From Diphasiastrum complanatum (Eukaryota; Streptophyta; Lycopodiopsida; Lycopodiales; Lycopodiaceae): a stretch of DNA of 64,000 nt. A program made the translations under genes and the position numbers. The notes beneath the pieces were generated by a model. That model ran no database searches. It was not told where the DNA came from and saw only the letters and a list, made by a program, of their open reading frames with translations. The stretch is from positions 51,291,298 through 51,355,297 of the forward strand of contig CM055099.1 of the NCBI GenBank assembly GCA_029204225.1, written 5' to 3'. This document shows, in pieces, positions 44,801 through 54,560 of the stretch (its first letter is position 1; every line of letters begins with the position of its first letter).

Positions 44801-47800
44801 ATCCGTTCGGCGTGTACTTGCCAAGTTTGTTCTATGCTAGCTAAGCTATTGTCTACACAATCAACCAAAATATAGCTCTTTGTAGGTTGTAGGCTTGTCA
44901 ATTTCTTTGCATATGCTCTGAGATTTGTAGGCTTTATGGAGCAGTGAGTAAGGTGGAGAGTAGTATTTCTTAAGTGTTTTATGTATAACATCTCAATAAA
45001 AAAAACCTCAATATAGAAATTTGGACGGGAACATGTAGGACCAAAGTAATAAAACATGCACATCAAAATGGATCAATTGATGTCTCAGGCATGCGCATAA
45101 GACATAGATTATAATTTATATTGTTGAGAATAGCACTGTTTGGAAGTAGATTGTGTTTCTGGTTAATAGTGAAATTTGAATTCTCAAAAGCTGACTTTTG
45201 GGAGTAGCTGCACTTTGATATATTACACAATTTTTAAAACTTTTGTTTTACACAAGCATGGCCCATGTTTGCACCCCGTAAACAAACATGGTTCTTGTCA
45301 GAACCATAGATGAATGCGTTGATGCAACACTTCTGCACATTTGTAAATGCATACGCTGGTAATTATCAACTTTATAAGTATTTAAGGCTTGCGCCAGGTT
45401 CAAAATGACTACTTCAACAAGCATGTGTATGTTAAGCATAGTTTAAAACTCCAAGTGAGCCTTATTGGCCGTGCTACTTATGCTAGCTCATGGTTACCAA
45501 TATGCGAATTTCAATGTCAGCAAGGTTTTCTATGTCCCTTCTTGTTTATTTCCATTCTTGTGCTAATTTCAGGCAAAGGTTGCATCTGTTCATTGATCTT
45601 TTGTGCTGTGCTTGGAATAACCGAATTATCTTTTCTGATATTTGTGTTTACTTGCAGCTCCTTCATATGGTTTTTCTGTGATCATTGAATTAGCAAGTTC
45701 TTAAGCATTTTTTAAGATGCATCTTACCTCAGTTTAGGTTAAAATTGAAAATCTCACTATTTTTTATTAGATTTTTGAATTGCGAGATTTCAAATATTTG
45801 TCCCTTCTCACCTAAGAGCTCTTAAGAATGTCTGGCTATGAATTAAGCATAATAAAATAGCAGCCTTTGGGGAAAGAGAAAGAGCCACTTTTCTTTTAAG
45901 TCCAGGAAGGGTTCACATGACCTTCAACTGTTTGGAGTGATGCAAAGAAATCTCCATGTTCCAACCAGCTTTTGAACTAGATGAAGGATACACACTGGCT
46001 TTTTTAGTTGGGATCAAATCAAAGAAACATCTCTCTGGTGCTCTTGGATGCTAATAACCCTTTTTCTAATAGATGCTATTAAACTGTGAACCATGAACTA
46101 ATACATCCAGATTCCAAAGTGAACCCAGCTAACAAAAGGGTCTAAATGATAATCTGACTTTTGTCATATTTATAGATTCAGATGCATCACTTCTGTGGAA
46201 GTTTTTCAGTCTATTCATATATTTCAAATATGTTGATCTTTTTTGTTTTGTTGAAGGGAAGTATAGTTTCATGAAAGATTCCTCCCTCAAAAATGTGGAC
46301 CTTGCAGAAAAAGAGGAAACAATAATTGAGAAATGAGGATACACCATGTTATCACAAAATAAAACTAGTGCATAATAGTGCATGTAATTGAGAGACTGTG
46401 AATAACAATACTAAACAGAATTTATGCTGGAAAGTCTTAAAAAAAGGATCAAAGTTGGCCTTCAAAAGGGGTGACATGCCTTCTGGTATGGGAAATGCAT
46501 TTCCGTAGATGGGGAAATGTTTCTCTGGTGTGGGAAATACGTGTCCCATAATATTTTCCCTAGGGTGTTTAGGAAATGTTTTTCTAGTGTGGGAAATACG
46601 TGTCCCATAAAATTTTCCCTAGAGTGTTTAGTTCATTGTGGAGTCTGGGGAAACACTTCTTCCTAGGAAAAACTAGGGAAGCATCTTTTCCATAACTATG
46701 AATGGAAGAGAGTTCTAGGAGGGCATTGAAGTTTGCCAATTGCTTTTACCATCATATTTGAATGAACACGTTCCCATTTGCTTAATGCATTTGAAATGCT
46801 CAATGTTAAGCCATTTTTGAGACTTGAAATTATCACCCTGACATCATTCAATGCCGTTTATCTTTTGTTAAGAAGCTTATGAAAATTGTGAATTATTAAG
46901 AATTTTTACGCAGATTGTTAGGAGCATGGGTGTTGCACTCTTGTTTCATAATGTTTCATAACCATTTCGATAGTTGTTGAAGAGTAGTCTACTTTGTTAT
47001 ACTAGTCACCAACTCATCTACCTGCCACTCTTTATTGTGTCTTCATGCACTGTGGTCCCTAACACACCACTTGACGTGCTAGTTTATATTTGGATATATT
47101 TTATGTGACATTTGTTAAGTAGCCATGCTGTCTGTTATCCCATAAGTATGTTCTCTGCCTTGAGATTCCCAGGAAGGGGCACATTGGTGTCAATTTCTAC
47201 TTACGCAGTGAGGTTTGACATGTGTATCTCCTCAATATGATGTGCACTTTCTACTTATGCAGTAAGTTGGGTATATGCATGTTCTGTGTGATGCGCAAGT
47301 AATCTTTTTGATGCTGTGATGTGTGTCGAACTGTTTTTCCAATCTCTTCCTACATATTTTAGCGTTTGGTATCAGAGCATTCCTGCTTACTAACATACTA
47401 TCAAATCATGCTTGATTGTAACATGGCATGGGATCATTTATTTTTTGTGTCAAAATCCAACATTGGTATCAGTGCAAGGTCTTTAGATCTCTATTCATGG
47501 GCCCACCATACTTCTGCTGCACTTACGTTACTGCATTTTGCTTTTTAAGTATATAAATCATGACCTATAATTTGAGCGAAATTCATCAGTATAAGCTAAG
47601 TTGCTTCTTTTTTTGAGTGACGTGGTGGGTGATGTGCTATGCAAAGTTAACCTGTGCTTATGACTTGATGCAGCTTTTTTGAATCTTCGTTCTTTATCAC
47701 TCCATTTTCTAATTTAGATTGCAGCGATATAATAGAAAAGTGGGATAAACTCTGATCTATGTTTTGATATTGTACTCTTTTGCAGTGTAAAGGTTGTAAT

Positions 47801-47938
47801 GTATTTCACAAACTGGTGGACAATTTGAACCTTTTTCATGAGCTTAAGGGACACATCTTCAAGGACCAGTGCAAGCCAGGATTAAATCGCCTAGAACCAT
47901 TTGATATTCTTCATTCTGAAGAATTCCCATTCTTTTAG
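32637..47938 (+). CDS. DNL-type (Zim17/HEP) zinc-finger protein, four exons
   Basis: Joining 32637-32874, 33454-33560, 33734-33991 and 47786-47938 gives 756 nt and a predicted product of 251 residues without a stop. Every intron has GT-AG ends and phases fit. Residues 1 to about 115 are basic, Ser/Pro/Cys-containing and poorly conserved, as expected of an organelle transit peptide. Residues 171-218 form the DNL zinc finger: RVAFTCNVCGERTTRAINP, then CKGCNVFHKLVDNLNLF. Zinc ligands are Cys 177, 180, 202 and 205; the DNL motif is at 213-215. Family members (yeast Zim17, plant HEP/ZR proteins such as At1g68730) keep organellar Hsp70 soluble. The C-terminal 30 residues are variable. Intron 3 is 13,794 bp and full of transposons. 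This is the only gene here that appears intact. Confidence 0.88.
33454..33560 (+). CDS. DNL gene exon 2
   Basis: Acceptor TTTTGCAG, donor GTATCA. Encodes GERGGEDEELSNSSLSTGCG and a hydrophobic end (PSLQSLSQ). Ends in phase 0. Confidence 0.8.
33734..33991 (+). CDS. DNL gene exon 3
   Basis: Acceptor TTTGCAG, donor GTTCTT. Encodes a Gly-rich, acidic linker and the first half of the zinc finger, ending HAYTDGTVFVQ. Ends in phase 0. Confidence 0.88.
34114..34201. repeat. 88-bp foldback in intron 3
   Basis: Arms 34114-34145 and 34170-34201 are inverted copies, matching at about 26 of 32 positions, with a 24-base loop. A third partial copy of the outer arm follows at 34215-34232. It could be a tiny MITE or a small-RNA hairpin; nothing in the sequence decides. 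Confidence 0.7.
34991..35740. mobile_element. hAT-like non-autonomous element, copy 1
   Basis: 750 bp with terminal inverted repeats CATAGTTGCA/TGCAACTATG, flanked by a perfect 8-bp duplication ATTGTAGT (34983-34990 and 35741-35748). The 8-bp duplication is the hAT hallmark. No transposase is encoded. Subterminal stretches are rich in CGTTTCG/CGAAACG palindromes. It lies in intron 3 of the DNL gene. A second copy lies 417 bp downstream in opposite orientation. Confidence 0.88.
36158..36906. mobile_element. hAT-like non-autonomous element, copy 2
   Basis: 749 bp with ends CATAGATGCA and TGCAACTATG. Flanks TGACAAGT (36150-36157) and TGACAACT (36907-36914) are an 8-bp duplication with one change. 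Internal sequence such as AATTAGAGCTTTCAT matches copy 1 in reverse orientation. Subterminal GAATCGCGATTC palindromes replace the CGAAACGC motifs of copy 1. Confidence 0.85.
38018..39784 (-). pseudogene. Copia RT and RNase H (intron 3 element)
   Basis: Two long frames separated by one stop. The first (39784-38903) has the RT N-terminal part: TWNLVELPDGKTPITCKWIY, YKARLVARGFEQQEGIDF, QMDVKSAFLNG and YGLKQAPRTWY. The stop TAA replaces the Tyr of the YVDD catalytic motif (IVFIVL, stop, VDDLIITG). The second (38902-38018) continues with MHYCLGIEV, RQLVGSLIYLTHTRPDISY and RNase H (GYTDADWAG, LSSTEAEYRALS). A frameshift near 38160 moves the C terminus (HARTKHIEIHYHFVREKILD) to another frame ending about 37941. 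RT would copy element RNA; both breaks inactivate it. Confidence 0.88.
39811..40362 (-). pseudogene. Copia integrase C-terminal part (intron 3 element)
   Basis: 183-codon frame with LRSDGGGEYFSIEF, YSPQQNGVAERKNRSIVEMA and LRVFGCDAYAHIPDEKR. The first catalytic Asp and the HHCC zinc domain are missing, because the protease segment joins directly to FISKKSDAFAKF. Acts in cDNA integration when intact. Confidence 0.85.
40365..40690 (-). pseudogene. Copia zinc knuckle and protease remnant
   Basis: Minus gives CRYCNKPGHWESEC (CCHC knuckle) next to the right LTR fragment, then TWYIDIGASKHMTSRKEW. The protease active-site triad DSG reads DIG here. About 35 codons later the sequence passes straight into integrase. 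Confidence 0.75.
41045..44310 (+). repeat. Cluster of direct repeats with TATA motif and CATGCA runs
   Basis: Four partial copies of one roughly 680-bp unit. The landmark CATGCAAGTGTCATGCA occurs near 41056, 41735 and 43776. The landmark CTGTCCAAT or a near-variant occurs at 41238, 41945, 43292 and 43951. Copies carry CTTATATAGCC followed by TTGCTTGTAGAAAGAG, which looks like a promoter in an LTR. The cluster looks like repeated LTRs or LTR fragments, but no coding region or primer site lies between them. Confidence 0.8.
42217..43286. other. Spacer inside repeat cluster; part duplicated at 44655-44815
   Basis: 42220-42330 (GTGCGATTTTACATCTTGTGG, CACTAGGCGAAGGAACTCGG) recurs at 44655-44805, where a roughly 45-bp stretch is present that this copy lacks. 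The rest is AT-rich with no coding. Confidence 0.6.
44816..46500. other. Intron 3, no feature seen
   Basis: AT-rich intronic sequence without recognisable coding, repeats or termini. Confidence 0.4.
46513..46630. repeat. 59-bp tandem duplication
   Basis: GGAAATGTTTCTCTGGTGTG begins at 46513. Its copy GGAAATGTTTTTCTAGTGTG begins at 46572, followed in both by GGGAAATACGTGTCCCATAA and TTTTCCCTAG. Confidence 0.88.
47367..47378 (+). other. Orphan tRNA-Met primer-binding site
   Basis: TGGTATCAGAGC, the standard copia primer-binding sequence on plus. A weaker TGGTATCAGTGC follows at about 47464. No LTR pair or gag is recognisable beside it, so this is probably the stub of an old plus-strand element within intron 3. 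Confidence 0.4.
47786..47938 (+). CDS. DNL gene exon 4
   Basis: Acceptor TTTTGCAG. Encodes the second zinc half CKGCNVFHKLVDNLNLF and a tail ending EEFPFF before TAG. Separated from exon 3 by 13.8 kb, yet the domain and phase continue perfectly. Confidence 0.87.
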   Translation, partial: CKGCNVFHKLVDNLNLFHELKGHIFKDQCKPGLNRLEPFDILHSEEFPFF

Positions 47939-48590
47939 TTTAGGAATGTACTATGCTTAGATATCAGAGTTACTTGTCTGTATATATTTTTGTTGTAGAG
48001 AACCAGCTTGATTTATACTTTGGTAAACTATTAAGATGTTTCATGTCTAAGATTGCTGGAAGTTCAACCGATTAAAATACTTTTCTTGAACCAGTTTGAC
48101 AGTTCCCATCCTCATTGCTGTAAAGTGACACTGTTTCCTCTATCACAATTCGAAAAGCTCAAAGCTTTTTTAAGGTTTTATCTTGGTATTGAAATAGAGA
48201 CGATTTGTAAATAAGTTGTGAAGGATTGCGCTTTGTGTTTTTTAAAGTTTGAAGTGACTTTTTCTGTACATGTTCAGACTACTACTACTATCTGCTCTTA
48301 CTTTGTTGCAAGGAGAATATGAGAGGGGGGCCTTGAATAAGACTTTCAGCATTGTTGAAGTAAGGTTCAGCACTCTCAGTTATTTCTACTACTTCCCAGT
48401 TGTTGAATAGTATCATTGTAAGATTCTTTGATGCTTGAAGTCTTTGTGAACCTGTTCATTGTGTTCTTCAGATGGATCCTATACCCTCGTATGTTTCAAA
48501 CAATCTTATTTCAATCAAGGTCATGAAATAGTATAATCCTTTATCGTCAGATTTATTTGGTTTTGTGAATTGTGATCTAATGTGAACCTG
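47939..48590. other. 3' flank of DNL gene
   Basis: AT-rich; probably the 3' untranslated region and spacer. I do not identify a convincing polyadenylation signal. Confidence 0.3.
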
Positions 48591-48599
48591 CTTCTAGCC

Positions 48600-50810
48600 T
48601 AGATGATAGAATTATGAAAATAATTCACAAGATGAGTAGACTAATCATATTAGTACTCACTCACACAACAAGACGATTGAGCAATTGAGAATATCTCAGA
48701 TTAATCATAAAGTCTGAAATTGGCTACAATGGAATGAGAGGAGGGTGCAGGTCCTCATTAGACATTATTAGCTTACCTCTAACTCAGGCGAAAGCAAAAA
48801 GCTAAAGCTAAGCTTATAATTAATTTAACTCTTATACTTGTATATGTCCAAGTCATTTACTTAATAAAAAATTGTAAACCTTATAATAGTCTTCTAGCAC
48901 CCTACTATATGCATAAATTTATAGCTAATCCTAAATCACATAGGCCCTAAAATATAGCTTGCATGCATGGCCCATTAACATTAGTTGTCAAATTAGCATC
49001 GAGTATTAACACTCCCCTTTAGTGTTGATTTTGTTATCTATCACTCCTAGAAGTTCTCTAAACTTCTCAAACTTATTTTTACTTAGTTGGTTAGTAAAAA
49101 TATTTGCAACTTGCTCTTTAGTAAGACAATAGATAAGCTCAACTTCATGATTGATTTTCAAGTTTCTCTTTGATGGTGTTCTTGTACTTAAATATGTTTT
49201 GATTTGTTGCGAAAAAACGAATTCTTTTCTAATTTGATGCAACTCTTTGTTATCACACTGAAAGTACTATAGGTGTTTCTTGTTCCATATAAAAATCATG
49301 TAGAATTCTTTGTAAACAAATTGCCTTGTTTGCTGCACTTGTAGGAGCTCGGTACTGTGCCTTTGCAGATGATAATGCACTGGTAGGTTTCTTCTTTAAA
49401 TTCGAAGATATAAACCCTGATCCAAGATCATAATTTGTAGTCAATCTTCAATCTTTCGCATCTCCAACCCAATCTACATCACAAATCTTTGCAATTGCAA
49501 AACATCTTGATTTCAATAAAAGATACCAAATCATAATGTGCTTCTAATGTATTTGAGTATCTGTTTTGTAGCTTTCCAATGAATCTGCTTAGGTTTAGCC
49601 ATAATTGACTAACCATGCCAACAACATATGCAATATTTGGATGTATAAATGTTAGATAGATCAAACTTTCAACAAGTTGTATGTATAACACTTCATCTAC
49701 ATCTTGATCTTCATCAGCTTTCCTAAGCTTACACCCACAATCATATGGGGTTGAAATAGGTTTGCATTTTGATATTCCGAATTTTTTAAGTTGTTCATGT
49801 GCATACTTAGATTGAGAAATAAATAAATCATGTGCTGCTATCCAATTCCTAGAAAGTACTAGAATGAACCAAGATTTTTCATGTCAAATTTCGATGAGAG
49901 GTCTTTCTTAATATTTTGAATCAAAACTTGACTAGAACTTGTGATGATAAGTTCATTAACATACATCACTACAATAACAATCTGATAATCTTTTATCGTA
50001 ACATAAAGTGTATGCTTCGCACTACTCTTATGAAAATGTAAATAAATACTATCATCTTGCTCATTTTCACAAGATATTTCAGTATCTTTATGAGATCCCA
50101 TCTCATCAAAACTAACCGCTTATCATCACTTTCTCTTCTTAAATGTCATAAAACTTACACTTTTTCCTTGATCATCATATCCAAGCATCAAACACTTTGT
50201 TGCCTTTGAATCCGACTTACTTCTCATGTCCTTAGGTATATGAGCATATGCAAATACTTCCAAACACTTTCAAGTGACTTACACTAGGTCTCTTACCTGT
50301 ATAAGCTTCTTCTGGAGTTCCATTCTGTACTGCTTCAGCAGATCTTCAAGAACTTAGAAAGGTTCTTATTTTCATTGCTCCTAGAAATTTTCACAATAGA
50401 ACAATTCTTCCATTTCACAACTCGATTTTGTATTTACTTGCAAATTGTCCCTTTATACTATTGTCCTTACAAAACATTTGAAAATTTGTAGAAAGATATT
50501 GTCTCCCCCCTTTATTTAAATGCAATATCTTTATTTATCTACATGTTTCTTTTTAACCTATGCCTTATACCAAGAAAAACATTTCAATGCCTCACTTTTA
50601 TTTTTCAAAAAATATACCCCATACCTTTCTAGAATAATCATCCACCATAAAATAACTTGGAGCAGACAATAACTTGCTCCACCATGAGACTATACTTTCA
50701 TAGGAAAACACAAATTTGTATGAACAAGTTCTAGACATTGAAGACTTGGCCACCTTCAAGGGCTTCCGCAAACTTGCATTTAGAACAACTCTGCAGAAAT
50801 ACATTACCTT
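48600..50810 (-). mobile_element. Heavily decayed Ty1-copia element
   Basis: Minus-strand pol fragments in several frames. RNase H/C-terminal: RKEFVFSQQIK and KEQVANIFTNQLSKNKFEKF. RNase H: SALSSAKAQYRAPTSAANKA. Connection: LVESLIYLTFIHPNIAYVVG. RT: VMYVNELIITSS, where the catalytic YVDD reads YVNE. Integrase: YFMVDDYSRKVWGIFF near 50600. The 3' LTR starts at about 49012 (minus TGTTAATACTCG) after a purine tract AAAGGGGAG. Its other end is not definable. Older than the other copia copies. Confidence 0.75.
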
Positions 50811-51300
50811 GAGACAGTCTGCAGAAATGAACTATGTTCGAGACAGCTTCGTGAAATGTTCGCGAAAGTTTCACGACAGTCCAAAAGTTCAACTATTTTT
50901 AACACCCTCGACTTTTTCGCAAAATGTTCACGACAACTTTGCGACAATTCAAAAGTTCACTTATTTTAAACACCCTCGACTTTTTCGCAAAATGTTCGCG
51001 ACATTTTCGTGACAATTTAAAAGTTCAAATATTTTTAACACCTTCGACTTTGTTCGCGAAAAGTTCGCGAAGAGAGAAAAAATTTCCGAAGGTCATCTAT
51101 TTTCATGTTAAACTGTTTTAAAGACACCTTCGCCTTTTTGAGGGCACCTTCGCCTTTTCAAGGGCACCTTCATCTTTTTTGCAAAATCCCGAAGAGAGAG
51201 AAAAATGCCAAAGGTCATCTACTTTGAACAAGGAACGTTCCCAGCCACTTTCCAAATTTGCGAAGTGAGAGAAAGCCACTTCCCTTATAAAGTGCGAATA
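50725..51300 (+). repeat. LTR fragment, inverted relative to 59150-59705
   Basis: About 570 bp matches the reverse complement of 59150-59705, which is the U3 part of the copia LTR at the right. It includes three 68-bp units (CACCCTCGACTTTTTCGC at 50903 and 50971, variant at 51039), TTCGCGAA palindromes, and CTTATAAAGTG near 51283, a TATA-like box. It abuts the truncated Helitron coding sequence. Confidence 0.85.
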
Positions 51301-51304
51301 CTCC

Positions 51305-52600
51305 ATGTCAATAGTAGGTAGAACAAACCCATAATTTGATGGAGATTTTCCATTTGCTTGCATATGTTGTTCCACATCATGGAGAGGCTAATGTCACCAC
51401 CAACAACATCCTCAAATTCACAAACATAGTCGTCGACCAAGTGCTCTTCATGCTTCTCCAAAGCTCCAAAGGATCAGCAGGAGCACACGTCTAGTTGCAA
51501 ACATAAGCCGAAGTTGTGATGCAGTTCTCCATGCAGTAGCTTCTTTCAAGCAATCGTGCCACTCAGTGGTATCATTAATAAGCAATCTCCTTCTGCACGC
51601 ATCTCTGAATGTTGGTAGTATCTCACCATCCACAGATCGCAAATTCTTTGAATGTTGGCAGTATCTCACCATCCACAGATCGCAAATTTTCAAAACTCGA
51701 TGCGCTTCTGACATTTACCAAAAAAAGCCTCAAGAAAAAACATTCACCTTCTGAAGGATGAATAAAATACATTCGTCCAATGGTCGGTGTCCTTTGGGTG
51801 TTCTTTCTACGAACCCACTGGCGTGAATCCTTTCTAAACACAAAAGTGCTTGGTAGGTCTTGGTAAAGCAATGTCTTTGCTTCCTCGTTGTTGCTCGCAT
51901 TCAATTGAAAAAACCTGGTCAATGTGGATTCTCCTCCTCTTCCGACAACATTTTCTAAATCATCATTGTCAGCAAAGAACATCACATTTTGACCAAGAAG
52001 ATGTACACCCAAACGAATCACAACTGGTTTATGCAAGCCCATCGAGTAACTAAATAGACGCCATGCAGACTCGCTTGCTGAGAAGTATCTTGCATTCAAA
52101 AACTACTCGATGTCATTGACCACATACAAGGTATTTGTGTTCTCTTCTATGGCCTGTGCAGTTATCATATTAGGCCCTTTGTAGACATACTTATACAGAT
52201 ATTTAACACTTTTAGCGTGTATGCATATTTCAACATTGATGTGGCATTGAAAGTGCAATGTCAGCCACTTGTTGTATGGCATGACCCACCAATTATCCTA
52301 TCCAAGTCCAAACCACAGGTGCAAACCATAAGACCATTGTTTCGACGCCTATATGAAACATAGCCATTCATCAACAAACTGTCTTGGATAATTTTTTGAA
52401 CATCTACCTTCTTTCATGCATGGTGCATTGGGGAAAAACGATCCACACGGACTATGCACATACTATGTTGTCAAAGTCATTGACTGTCACTGGTTTGCTT
52501 GCCTCATCCAATATAATCAAAATGTGTGCATGAGGCAGTCCCCTCTTCTGAAATTCCACCACATGCAGCCTTCTTATAACACGTCAAAAAATGCCATTTG
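51305..52600 (-). pseudogene. Helitron Rep domain and pre-helicase region
   Basis: Minus translation near 52560-52500 gives VVEFQKRGLPHAHILIIL, the HUH metal-binding motif. Near 52200-52170 comes KYLYKYVYKGPN, the catalytic tyrosine motif of Helitron Rep. Then NARYFSASESAWRLFSYSMG, IGRMYFIHPSEGECFFLRLF and FENLRSVDGEILPTFKE. Rep nicks and joins single-stranded DNA during rolling-circle transposition. A 43-bp tandem duplication at 51607-51690 repeats SVDGEILPTF and shifts the frame. A last recognisable piece is EWHDCLKEATAWRTASQLR. Confidence 0.82.
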
Positions 52601-53870
52601 TTTTCAACAGACTTATCGCAAGTAGTTTTATATTGAAAACTCTTGCAACCAAGTCCGGCCTATCTGCAGGTGTTTGTTCATACATTAACTGCCTCCTTAT
52701 CTCCGAACAGTTTGGATTGGCAGTCATCGTGATGAATAAATCAGGACGCCCCAATGTTCTAACAACAGCCATCGCATCTTGGCAAAGCTGATGCATATGG
52801 CGTGGTGACCCTATGTACGATGACGGCAAAACAACATGCTAGCCAATCTCAGACGCAACCTCTGCCCCAACAACATCAATTATCCCACTCCGAATCTCAC
52901 GCCGAAATTTATGTTGATTAGTGTATATGTTTTTCTGAGCCAGTTTTGCAAACTGATCACAAAGATACTCTTGAAATAGTTTGCCTACTAAGTGTATCGA
53001 TGAAACATGTCCCTCACAAAGTTGGAGATGATAGCTATAAAATTCGCGAATAGTTACCCTTTTATGTCTCTTGTCGCTTGCTACATCGCAAGCATCCACA
53101 TCCTCATCACCACTTTCGATAGCATCATTTTTCACTACTGACGAATGCATTGAATCAACAACATTATGTCACTCATTTGTACCAAGATGTTGTCTCGAAA
53201 GGCGTTCTTGTACATGGGGTATGTCTACATGCCATCCACTTGTCCCAAAAGGAAACAAAAGAACAAAATGCAATGCATCATAGGAGGAGTGAAGCTGATT
53301 TATTCTTTTCAAACCATCTTGGACTGAATGGAGGATTATGTCACGATGGCCATCACTCGGACAATCATCTAAGGGCATGAGTATGGCTATCTCATTTGCT
53401 GATGGTGCATTGTATTGTCGATTCTCTTGATTGTTGGAGACGCTTGACAGTATACGAAGACGAATGGCAAGAGTGGGATTTGTGCGCATAATAAGACCTG
53501 CACTCATGAAGACACTTGCAAATGGATTGATCTCCATGATCATTTGTTGTAAGCCACTCAAAACATCGCGTTGGACGCTTGAGCCAAGAGATAACCTTCT
53601 TTCTAGCTACAAATCATCTCCATCCAATATATATATTTGTGAGAATGCAGGCTCATCCGTAGGAAGCAATCCACTTATTTGATGGCACAAACGTCCTGAA
53701 ACTCTGAAATTATAAGCACTGCCTTTAGAATTAGCAGTGGACTTATCTAATTTTACACCCAAGGAAGCAAACGCAAGAGAATTATTATAGCTTCTTATTT
53801 TCTTTCGAAAATGCACCGCTGCCTCATCGCCTAACGCAAACAGTCTAAGCAATTGCGAGGGGAAACAACA
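52600..53870 (-). pseudogene. Helitron_like_N domain
   Basis: Fragments in changing frames. RKKIRSYNNSLAFASLGVKL and AYNFRVSGRLCHQISGLLPT come first. NRQYNAPSANEIAILMPLDD with SSYDALHFVLLFPFGTSGWH follows. Next is VTIREFYSYHLQL with GKLFQEYLCDQFAKL, then LPSSYIGSPRHMHQL-like sequence and GRPDLFITMTANPNCSEI. These are in the standard order of the Helitron helicase-like N-terminal domain (pfam14214). Confidence 0.83.
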
Positions 53871-54560
53871 ACAATCTAACCTTTTCCTTCATGCAACAAA
53901 ATGAGCTATTAATCTCTTGTTTCCATCTCAAAGCTTTACAATGAACACACTTATGTTCCATTGAACCCGCATCATGACACAAAGGTGTTTTGTCACTCCA
54001 TGCTATTTTAAAAAGGAAACGATGTACGTTTGTTTTTGTTTGATGGAGCTGAAACAACTTGCATACCAATAGGTTGCTCCCGTATGCTAGGCGTAAATGG
54101 AACTGGTGTCGTTAAATCACAAACACTTGGCATGCATGTCATATTTTCATTTACTATTGTGTGCGAATCTTGTATAGAAACTGTGTCGTTGCATCCAGAC
54201 GTAACAGTGGGCTCAACCAAAGAGAACTGTAATGCTAAATTTCTTCTCTTTGCCATCCATCTTCGATTTAACCTACATGTCCTCTCGAACTTGCTTTCAA
54301 GTTCTGGAGTCATGTACAATTGGTTTGTACGCACATGTTCTAGGGTAGTGAATGCTCCAATGGTGACATTGGTGCCAACACATGGATCTGTGTTTTCGCA
54401 ACCTATTGTCAATGATGGTCCACATGTAACAACGTCTGAAACACTGCCACCTCTATCCGAATGCAAAGCTCTTCTCTTGGCTTGTCTCCTTCAGTTTAAT
54501 CTTGCCCTTTTATTGGGCACCGTTTTGGAAAAATTTGCACACACTCCATGATCCAATCAA
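53870..54560 (-). pseudogene. Helitron N-terminal region
   Basis: CVHCKALRWKQEI with a following FCCMKEKVRL matches the Cys-rich segment before the Helitron N domain. Upstream are ERTCRLNRRWMAKRRNLALQ and a Thr/Val-rich, less conserved leader. Confidence 0.65.

Larger units (their letters stand above)
51305..54560 (-). mobile_element. Helitron relic lacking helicase
   Basis: Minus-strand coding for the N-terminal and Rep parts of a plant Helitron replicase, split by frameshifts. The PIF1-type helicase that should follow is absent, replaced by an LTR fragment at about 51300. Terminal features (5' TC, 3' hairpin and CTRR) are not identifiable, so true boundaries are unknown. Confidence 0.82.

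Noticed and set aside
53071-54551. Plus-strand frames opposite the Helitron
   Set aside because: Shadows of minus-strand Helitron coding.
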